Assembly: GCA_021464525.1 (NCBI GenBank)
Contig: JADRCO010000425.1
Location: forward strand, 1 to 34,001
Direction: 5' to 3'
Length of the DNA stretch: 34,001 bases
Source of the DNA: Rhizophagus sp. LPA8_4_AMF
Taxonomy: Eukaryota; Glomeromycota; Glomeromycetes; Glomerales; Glomeraceae
The notes beneath the pieces were generated by a model, which saw only the letters and a list, made by a program, of their open reading frames with translations, did not search any database and was not told the DNA's origin. This document shows, piece by piece, positions 25,506 through 34,001 of the stretch. The first letter of the stretch is position 1, and every line of letters begins with the position of its first letter. The position numbers and the translations under genes are program-made.

Positions 25506-25731
25506 TATTAAATATCCAACAAAATGAGTTTATTTACTTTATATACTTTTTATGATTTACAGCCACAAATATTAGTGTGAGAAATTTTTACTCGCGTGGG
25601 ATGATCAAATTACATCAATTGGCATCTAGATTATATTATTAAACACATTATGTAACAAAACTTTAAATAACATGATTTTGTATTTATAACAGGTTTATGT
25701 ATAAATTTGTAAATAAATCACGAGAAATTCG

Positions 25732-28700
25732 TCACAATTTTAAAAGTTTTTCAGAATCTTGTTCGTCATAATCATTTTCTTCTTCTTCTGATGTTATCGC
25801 TTCTTCTTCCGCCTTTAATGCTTCTTTCGTCCAACTTTCCATACGTGCGTTTAAAGATTTTATCGATACTGGCCTAAATTAAATATTTTATTTTATAATT
25901 AAATTATGTTTATAACTACAAAAAATAATAAATAAATAAATAGCATTTTAAAATGGTTTTAATACTTTGTCAAAAATTCGTTACATCCAGCTGCTTCCTA
26001 ATTTCGTAATAGAGGAAAAAGATATTAAAAAATTTACTTTAATAATAAAAGAAATAAAAAAATTATCTTTATACCGCGGCTTGGCTATCCTCCTATTTAT
26101 GCATTAATTAATTTTTAAAGTTCATTATTAATACACATTCATGAAGAAAAGGAGGTAAGCTTTAAAAACATCGCAAAGCAATTCTTATATACATTTGAAG
26201 CGAGCCCGGTCATTGCAACAATTATAGCCTTCTTTCTTCGTCTTCTACCAATCTTACACGTTCCTTCCGCAGAAGTATCACTCGGACTTTGAGACTCTGG
26301 ACTTGAGGTATGTGATTGCAATAAATATGATTCTTCTCCACGTTCAATTTTCCGTATCTTAAATTAATTAAAATGTTTAAATAATAATTTTATAAATAAA
26401 CTTGCAAAGAAATTACTTACTTCTTTCGTTGCTACAATCTATTATATGGAATAAAGAAAAAAAAAGATTATATTTTAAAAAATTACGAAGATAATGTGAA
26501 ACAAAAGCGGATATAATAATAGCTTACACCATCACATATTGGCATCTGAAGATCCTATAAAATAAATGCGTAAACACAAAATTTTTTAATTCGAAATTCG
26601 ATAACCAAATTTGGTATCGGGACATTTCGCCGAAAAATATCCTTTGCCCTATTTTTCGGTGAAATGTCGAAATTCATCATATCACATACCATAAACACTA
26701 TATCATATGATTTCTTTGTAAAATTTTCAACAGCTATAATGAAAATTTTGCTCGCATTAAAAGGTAAAAGAAAAGAAAAGAAAAAAACCCAAAGATTATA
26801 TAATCAATCCAACCTTCAAGACCATTATTTGCAATATCGTAATTATAATATCCCGATTGTTTTAACATCGTCGTTAAAATCATCTCATTGATTTTATTAT
26901 CCTATAAATAATTTCAAAAAAAATTTTTTGATAATAAAAAAAAAGAAGAAAAGAAATAGATCACAAGATTGAAATTTTACCTCAACTATTAAAAATGATA
27001 TATCCTTTGGACTTTTTTGTAATTTTTTCTCCGTTTCTTCTTTGTATTTATTCTTGACTCCTTTAGTTTTTAATTGCATACTCGATTCCTCCTTTAATTG
27101 TTCTTGATCAAAAATAGTCTCTTTATCTTCCCCACTTACTTCAGATATAATTCTTTCAATCATTGCGGGTGGCGTAAGTCTACTTGGACTTATTGTTAAT
27201 TCCCCACTTGGTCCAATATCCATTGTACCGAACTTATGATTATTTGAGGTTTTAATAAAATCAAGATATTCTTCTCTGATTGATCTGATCTTTTCTTCCT
27301 GAGTTTTCATAATTCTATCATACTTACTAATTGAGGACTCAATAGTTTTTATAATGGCTGTTAATATTTTAACGGGGCCTGCAGGTTTCGTTACTATTTC
27401 AACACTTTGTGGCTTATATTTCATTAAAAGAGTTTCAGCTTGTTGATAATTTTCTATTGTACTAAAAAATAGTACATGTTGTTGTCTTTCTTTCATAACA
27501 CTGTCGACACTTTCCTCTTCTATTCCCATATTTTTTGGCTTTCGGTAATATTGTATAAACTCATTTAAGAACAATTCTAAATCTTTAATGTTATCATTCA
27601 AGATAACAACATCAGCGTGTTGTTTCGTACATTCAAATTTCAATTTATCTCTACTTAATAATCTATAATCAAACCCCCATTGATCCAAATAATGTGCTAT
27701 TTTTTGTGAGAGTAAAAATTCTTCAACGTTTAAGACAACGTATGATAAGGAACGAAGTCTTTTTATTAACATCTCTTGTTCTGATGGAGGAAGTTTCAGA
27801 TATTTATGATCGAATGGAAGAGATGAAGCGTTCATATCGTCAAGGCGATCTGAAATTGGTAATTCAAGTTTAAAAGAAAATTTACTGCCCTGTTCAAGTT
27901 TTGAGTCAACTTCAAGTTGACTATGCATCATATCAAGAAGGCCTAAATTTTTTTATTAAATCGAATTAGAAATATAAGAAATATAATTGAAACGCATAAA
28001 ATAAATATCAAATTTACCCTTGACAATACTAAGACCTAATCCAGTTCCTTCAAACTTTCTTTTTAAAGAAGAATCTTCCTATAATAAATACATGTAAAAA
28101 AGTGAGTGCTTGATTGTTTTTTTTTTTTGAAAAAAAAAATAAATAAAAAAACCTGTGAGAATGGTTGGTACATATGAGACATAAAATCAGGTGCAATACC
28201 ACGTCCTGTATCGTTTACATTAATTCTAAATTGAGCTTTAGGACCTTCTCGAATATTGTCTTTTTGCCTAGGAGAATTAATTTGTACGGAAGCGGATGAT
28301 GGATTTTTTATAGTATCAAACTCTTTTGATGTTATCACTTGTCGTTTTGATTGTTCTTGCCCGTCTTTTTCGCTTTCACCGGTTATTTCAATTGTAACTA
28401 ATTCTATTCTTCCTTTATCGGTAAATTTTATCTAACAAAAATTTCGGGATAGGCAAACTTTAATATAAAAAAATAAAGGTTTGATTTGTAAACATTTATA
28501 TACCGCATTTCCGAGAAGCTGTAAACAAATTAAAAAATATTAGGTTGAAATTCATTATGAAATTCTAAGAATCAAAAAAAAAAAAAAAAAAAAAAAAATA
28601 GTTATTTATTTAAATTACATTCAAAATAATTTGACGCAAAACACCAACGTCCCCTACAAGAAACCTTTGTAAGGGATTCGCTTCCACACAAACAAAAAAG

Positions 28701-30800
28701 TCCAAATTTTTACTTTCTGGTATAGGCGCCAAACCTATAAATAAATAATCATTATATAATGTGAAAAAAAGACTTGACAAATAATATATTTTCTTATTAT
28801 TCTTACCATCTCCTATTTCTTGCATAACAGTATATATGTCAAAAACGGTATGTTCCTAAAAGAAAAAAACCCGTATTATAGTTTCGAAACATCTTAATAA
28901 TGGATGTCTTTGCCCAATTAAATCTTACCAGTTCCAATTTGTTGTGTTCGATTCTTGCATAAGTCAAAACTTGATTTACTACCTATATTAAACGTTAAAT
29001 AAATGAATAAATCAATATATCATCAAACACTTTTTCATAAATAATAAATTTACCGATATTAGATTTGTTCCGCAACTTTCAATTGCGCTAAGTAGTGTAC
29101 GTTGAGATTCATTTAATTGTGTTTTTGCTAAAATTTCAACTGTAGCAAGTATTCCTACAAAAAAGGAAAATAGATAATTATTAATTAAAATAACTATAAA
29201 TTAAAATAAGGAAATCTACATCTTTTGTTCACGTACCATGTAATGGCTTCATATGATAAGATGATGATAAAATAAATTTAGATACTTTATAAAAACAAGA
29301 ATTAGACAATACTTTTGCACATACCGTTCGTAATTCTAGTGGAATCGAAAAGTGTAAAAAAAAACCAATAATTTTAATTGATATATATATATTATATACA
29401 GTATATGCATCCGGTGGTTAATTGTAAGTATTTTGTCTTTACCATGACTAACGTTCGAAATGAACATCGATTTGGCCGTCGCTGCAGATCTTGCCTATTT
29501 TATAAGAGCATTTACTAATTAAAATTAACGGATAAAAAAAATTCCATTCGTTTATACTTACTTCATCCAATGACTTTTGGGTCCGTTCTTGGTTGGATTG
29601 AAATTCTTGTTCGTACGCTACCTAAAAAATTTCACGTTTAGTTCAGAAGATATTAATAAAAGTAAGATTCAAATGGGAATGTGATATACTCACAAATAGA
29701 AAATATATGAAACATAATATATAAACGTCACAGACAACCCAGCCACTTGACGATAACGAAATTGGATTTATTTGCCTTCCAAGTGACCTAAAATCCATAA
29801 GAACAAATGCTTTTAAGATATTAACGGATTCGCATATATAAGAACATTATCATCTCATCTTTGTCGAGCGTTTCTGAATTGCTGCGCCAAAGTGAAAAAT
29901 TTTTTATTCTTACCGAAAAAAAGCAGCAACATGCATGATACATACTACTACCGTGGTTTGTTTTCCAAATTCTTTAGAAACAAAAATATAACTTTGAATA
30001 AAAGAAACATATGAATAAGTTAATATTAGATAATATATTAAAGCATGTAAAAAAGGCAAGATTTTACCCGAAAGGTGGTACAACAAAAAAATTTGCATGA
30101 CTTAGCGTTTGGATTTGAGTTTCTAGTCAAAAAAAAAGAGCGTGTGAGTGAATGACATTTTGCGCGTAATATACGTAATATGAAAAAAATTAAATACATT
30201 ACCAATACAAGATGTATAAGCTGATATCGCCAAGAAAAAATAAATACCAACTTTTGCAGCCTGAGATATTGTAATTCTTCCCGAAGGTATAAAATATAAT
30301 ATCGCTAAATTATAATTAAGAAACAGAATAGAAATTTATAGACACGTGACGAAGGGATATATTAACGCAGTAAATTAAAAATGAACCTGCACAAATCAAA
30401 GTTCCAATGAAAGAAAAGGGCCAAGCAATATGTAGTAATTTAACGTGTTTGTAAGATAAGTAAAGGTCTACAACTAGTTGAATAATTAAAGCTAACATCG
30501 CTGAAACAATAACAGTAATTATAGCGCGCGCTTGTAATAAATTGCGTCGGGCCAAATAATCTCTTTCATAATCTATTCAAAAAGTAAAATAAATTTTTAA
30601 GATAAATTTTGATTAAATTGATCTAAATAATTAAATGTGCTAAATATTTTGATTATAAAAAAAATTGTTTAGAAAATTTAATTGCAATTAATTCGTTAAA
30701 TAATAATTTTTAGTGTACCTTGACTCAATATATTTCTGGGTATTAGACTATCAAAAATTGTATGATAATTTGACATATTCAACTTTTTAAAAGGTAACAT
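25732..30800 (-). CDS. Membrane-anchored hybrid histidine kinase with a degenerate and a canonical receiver
   Basis: Twenty-six exons give 966 residues in one closed frame: 30719-30800, 30387-30572, 30203-30304, 30068-30122, 29914-29991, 29694-29787, 29562-29621, 29443-29494, 29325-29335, 29237-29246, 29054-29154, 28929-28982, 28807-28855, 28619-28734, 28504-28518, 28153-28431, 28018-28078, 26981-27942, 26814-26901, 26690-26733, 26528-26554, 26421-26438, 26193-26357, 26075-26092, 25966-25997, 25732-25873. Residues about 40-195 hold five or six membrane segments. The H-box is NVSHELRTPLHG (His236). The ATPase has the N-box LLGNAIKF (351 on), NDTGRGI and GTGLGLSIVKGLLDM. A receiver-like domain at about 535-665 lacks the Asp. 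The second receiver (about 783-925) has VEDN, FMDLQMP (Asp834), AMTGLA (Thr898) and FLTKP (Lys920). It would autophosphorylate His236 and pass phosphate to Asp834, then on to an Hpt protein. The input signal is unknown. Confidence 0.93.
26621..26668. repeat. Hairpin-forming inverted repeat inside a histidine kinase intron
   Basis: The 19-nt arm GACATTTCGCCGAAAAATA (26621-26639) is matched by its inverse complement at 26650-26668 with one mismatch, around a 10-nt loop. It lies in the 135-nt intron 26555-26689. A second short palindrome (ACCAAATTTGGT, about 26604-26615) lies just upstream. The structure looks like a minimal foldback element that has become part of the intron. Confidence 0.75.
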
Positions 30801-31074
30801 TTTTTATTATTATTTCAATCAAACAAAAAAAAGTGATGAAAAATATATTTAAAAGAAAGGAAGGAATAATAAAAAAAAAGAGAGACAAAACAAAGTGTAT
30901 ATTTTTTATTGTCAGAGTATATGACATCATCGTGATTTCAATATACATTGTGTAAATATAAAAAATTTGGATTCCGTATTCTTTCTTAATTTGGTTTGGA
31001 TTTTATTTAAAATTAAATATTATTGTCGTAAAGTGTGGCTTTTAATGTTTTACAGTTAATCTATAAAAAGATAA

Positions 31075-32061
31075 TTACGATCTTTTTTCAGCTAAAATCA
31101 AAACGCTTTGCCAATGAATTTGCAGTACTTCGTTATCTTTCCATCCAAAAAGTTGATTTAGGTCAGCAATGTGCTTATCAATAGGATCCGGAGAATTGGG
31201 ATTTGTTGTTAAATAATTTTTATAAAAACTCCATGTCTAATGATTATTGGCATAAAAAGAGAAGAAAATGGTGAGAAATTTTAAAATCTAAAATTTTTAC
31301 CATTTAACAAAAAAAATTTACCTTAAAATATTTTACTAATCGAGGGATAGTCCATTCAGTTATAAAAAGTGGTTCGGCATCTGGAGTTTCTTCACCATCA
31401 TAATTTTCCCATTTAACGTTTTGAAACATTTCTTCGGGAAATTTAAAGTCTCTGTAAAGATTTTCCATGGTATCCAGTCTTTTACTCCAATAAGGTCCAA
31501 ATTCATCTTCAGTGTATTTTTTCATTAAATGTTTAAAATCTGGATAATCCCTTAGAATATTATGACCATAACCCCATATTGCTAAAGTTCCCCGAGGTTT
31601 TAACACACGAAAAGATTCTTTAAAAAATTCTGTCATATTAAACCAATGAGCTGATTGAGCTGTCGTAACTAAATCAATAGAATTGGATGAAAATTGGGAT
31701 AAATCTTCAGCGCTGGAAATTGAATAAGTAATATTTGATTTTTTAATCGCATTTTGAAGCATTGTGGAAGAAATATCAGTTGCATAAACTTGTTTAAATG
31801 ATTTAGATAATTCAATTGCAACTTGTCCAGTTCCCGTAGCAACATCAAGTGCATTATCAAATCTATCATTATGAGATCTATGAAAAGAATGAATTTTTTC
31901 ATATAATTCTTTTCCATAACTACAATATAACATAGATAAATATATAAATATAGTTAAATATAAATATAAAAACAAATATATATGTATGTAATAATTATTT
32001 ACGTAGGACGATATGCACTATAAGCAGAACTATTGAAATCGGTATGAGCGAAAGTTGTCAT
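31075..32061 (-). CDS. SAM-dependent class I methyltransferase (Crg1/TMT1-like)
   Basis: Three exons (32003-32061, 31322-31919, 31075-31236) give 272 residues. The N-terminus FNSSAYSAYRPTYGKELYEK has the Y-x-x-Y-R-P-x-Y pattern of this family. Motif I is ALDVATGTGQVA, followed by YATDISSTML, the SSAEDLSQF segment and LVTTAQSAHWFN, then FRVLKPRGTLAIWGYG. This is a complete Rossmann-type methyltransferase core. The C-terminal half (EWTIPRLVKYFK, then TWSFYKNYL and HWQSVLILAEKR) fits the yeast Crg1/trans-aconitate methyltransferase group. The substrate is probably a small carboxylic acid or lipid-like compound but cannot be fixed from sequence. It is probably cytosolic, since no targeting signal is visible. 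Confidence 0.9.
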
Positions 32062-32726
32062 TTTTGATTTGCATCTAAAACTTTGACCTTTTTTTAAACA
32101 GGATAGTAATAATAGTTTTTGTTTTAGATTACATATATTAGAAATCGTACGAAATTTAAACTTACCAATTGATTTAGAAAATTGGAAGAATTTGATCATG
32201 ACTTGAATCAATGTTTGGAATAAACCTCCCAATTTTATAACTTTTTAAATTCTTACGTCGGAAAATTTTTTTTCCTTTCTTCACGTCGATTCAAATTTTT
32301 TTTTGTAAATAAAGTGTCATTTTGCATTTTTCATTAGTTAATAGTTTATATCACAAGAACATAAAATTCGTAAGCACTAATTCAAATTGGGAATGATTCT
32401 CTGTCTGATTCATATATTTCGGAAAAAAAAAACAAATACGATATCACCATATACTATTTTATTTATCATATTAGGTAATAGAATAACAAAATTTGTCACC
32501 CTGTGACACTCATTTTTACTATTCTTTCTACCCACACGTGATTTTGTGCCACATCAGCCTCATTGATTTATTGTTTGTTTACTTTTAACGCCAATGATAT
32601 TTATAATGTTAGACAAAAGTTTATAAAAAGCTGAAAAATATAGAGTTTAAATAATTATTTAAGTATAAACTTATTACTGGTTTATTTTTAATTACTATAT
32701 AGATTTTTATTTTCTACGTACCTGCA

Positions 32727-32791
32727 GGGGTGCGTAAAATATATATAATTTTGCATGATATAAAAATTTCCGATTTTTTGTACGCACCTCC
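32727..32791. repeat. 65-bp foldback with GGTGCGTA termini
   Basis: It starts GGGGTGCGTAAAAT and ends with the inverse complement of GGAGGTGCGTACAAAA. The arms of about 12-14 bp are imperfect and enclose 35-40 bp of A/T-rich sequence. It is probably a tiny MITE or a deletion derivative of a longer element. Confidence 0.6.
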
Positions 32792-32925
32792 GCTAATACT
32801 AAAAATTATATTACAATACATAGTGTGATAAAATAAAATTTGATTTAACAACATTTTGTAAATGAAATTTTTTCGTTAAATTGCAAAATGAGCATGTGAA
32901 ACTTTCCAGATTTACCTATAAGCCG

Positions 32926-32953
32926 GGCTCGAATTACAGTAGTAATTCGAGCC
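32926..32953. repeat. Perfect 12-bp stem, 4-nt loop hairpin
   Basis: GGCTCGAATTAC is followed by AGTA and then its exact inverse complement. It sits 48 bp before the stop of the transposase remnant (minus strand). It could be a transposon-associated terminus or a transcript hairpin. It has no U-tract of the bacterial terminator type, and such a terminator is not expected in this context. Confidence 0.75.
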
Positions 32954-33001
32954 ATATTACTAAACATCATCTAATTCACTAACCTTAATTAATCTATGCC
33001 A

Positions 33002-33721
33002 TCATTCTTCGATTGGACATGTGGTACGATTATGTCCACTCTCATTGCACAAGCCACATTTACGGCTTTTATTAACTTCATTAGAAGCTTCCAAAAGTCC
33101 TTTAAATCTTGCTGTTCCCGATGGTCTTCCCTTAGGACGTCTAATTATAGGATTTCCTATTTGGCCAACATTTTCTTGGTCAATTTCTAAACCATTTGTA
33201 ATTTGATGATCATCCCGTTCCACAATTTGGCTTGATCCGGATTGTTCTAAATTTAATGCTTCTCTATTTTTTTTGTTAATGTATTCTTCAAGTAAAGTGA
33301 CATAACATAGGCGTTGATTACTAAGAGAAGCATAAGGATTTATCATTTAATCCTGAACTATCATTTGTTGAATTAAAAATATCAGGAATTTGTTAAATTC
33401 TAAAAATGGAATCTCTCAATCAACTTTAAATTTTGAAGCAGGGTAAAATAGTCGATTCTTAAGTTCTGGATGATTTGTTATGAACCAACGTTGATTAAGA
33501 AGTTCCATATGAAATCGAGCCTCTGGAGTTCGTAGCATTACACCAAAATAATGCCTGCATGTAATACCACGATCTACTAGTGACATGCATGAGCATTTAT
33601 ACATTCCATTATCCAATAAAATAACCAGGTGATGTATTTCAAAAGAAGTTAAATCGTTAACTCCCCCAAAGACTTTTAATGGTTGCTTCATTACATGATG
33701 ACAAAAGTCATTGAAAAGTAA
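33002..33721 (-). pseudogene. Remnant of a MULE-type transposase (SWIM finger and zinc knuckle)
   Basis: Two open blocks lie in order on the minus strand. The upstream block (33416-33691, extendable in frame to about 33721) contains a SWIM zinc finger, CSCMSLVDRGITCRH (C-x-C...C-x-H), followed by a segment typical of MULE/FAR1-like transposases. A stop ends it at KFKVD. The downstream block (33002-33346) ends with a CCHC zinc knuckle, CGLCNESGHNRTTC, after an RRPKGRPSG basic stretch. This is the usual C-terminal order of fungal MULE proteins. The catalytic DDE domain should lie further upstream, but 33722-34001 shows no coding sequence, so the copy is truncated. I found no intron that joins the two blocks in frame. 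An unrecognised one is possible. Confidence 0.8.
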
Positions 33722-33944
33722 TTTGTCTTATTTCTTGTTTTCAATAAATCAGAAGTAAATGACTAATTCTAAGAAATTTGTTAAATAATGATGAAAATGA
33801 TGTTAAGTAATATATATCAAATAAATCTATAATAAAAGTACTTAAATATTGAACCTGAAAATTCTTATTATCAACATAAGATTAATCCAAGTACTTTGCT
33901 TCATAACTAATCACTAATTCCATTTCACACTGGTCGAAATAGTC

Positions 33945-33986
33945 CAATTCAGATAGAAATCAGACGTCCGATTTTAGTCTGAATTG
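33945..33986. repeat. 42-bp imperfect palindrome
   Basis: The arms CAATTCAGATAGAAATCAGAC (21 bp, 33945-33965) and 33966-33986 are inverse complements with four mismatches and no loop. It lies upstream of the transposase remnant and close to the window edge, so it may belong to a larger repeat that continues outside. Confidence 0.6.
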
Positions 33987-34001
33987 TGGCTTAAAATCAT
34001 C

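Larger units (their letters stand above)
32062..33001. other. Intergenic region with small inverted repeats
   Basis: The part next to 32062 is the methyltransferase leader and promoter. Positions 32290-32720 are AT-rich with nothing recognised. Two compact inverted repeats at 32727-32791 and 32926-32953 are listed separately and mark the approach to the transposon remnant. Confidence 0.5.

Noticed and set aside
26664..26891. Plus-strand frame of 75 residues within the histidine kinase
   Set aside because: It runs across exons and introns of the well-supported minus-strand gene and matches no family.

Overview
This is an AT-rich nuclear segment from a fungus. It carries intron-dense genes: introns are mostly 60-110 nt, GT-AG, with one GC-AG case. 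The gene set is fungal: a Met30/sconB-type F-box/WD40 protein, an FPK1/NRC-2-like flippase kinase, an AIM18-like chalcone-isomerase-fold mitochondrial protein, an ATG3 E2 and a membrane-anchored hybrid histidine kinase. Base composition, intron style, scattered MITE-like debris and a SWIM-finger MULE transposase remnant suggest an early-diverging fungus such as a Glomeromycotina (Rhizophagus-like) species. The organism is inference. I built the exon models by hand from splice signals, reading phase and conserved motifs. All multi-exon models close in frame, but individual boundaries may be off by a base.

Layout. 1-2264: gene-poor, with decayed sequence and a 197-bp pogo/Tigger-like MITE. 2265-2856 (+): secreted EF-hand protein (MCFD2-like). 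3038-3341: repeat with imperfect terminal inverted repeats. 3532-4746 (-): AIM18-like protein, divergent from 5718-7380 (+): S-adenosylhomocysteine hydrolase. The region between them is full of repeats. 7974-9203 (-): alpha-SNAP/SEC17, divergent from 9515-10807 (+): mitochondrial BCKD/PDH-family kinase. 11138-13840 (-): AGC kinase. 14744-16815 (-): ATP synthase beta. 17290-18944 (-): F-box/WD40 protein, divergent from 20552-21665 (+): coiled-coil protein. 22269-24023 (-): ATG3. 24578-25505 (-): unrecognised protein ending in exon-encoded 20-residue repeats. 25732-30800 (-): 26-exon hybrid histidine kinase. 31075-32061 (-): SAM-dependent methyltransferase. 32700-34001: small inverted repeats and a broken MULE transposase.

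The genes do not form one pathway. They cover housekeeping (methyl cycle, ATP synthesis, vesicle fusion, autophagy) and signalling. The most unusual items are the 20-residue exon-repeat gene at 24578-25505 and the histidine kinase, whose catalytic H-box is encoded by 11-nt and 10-nt microexons and which carries a degenerate receiver before its real one. The SAH hydrolase is also notable: its first intron is GC-AG and its last coding exon is only 7 nt.
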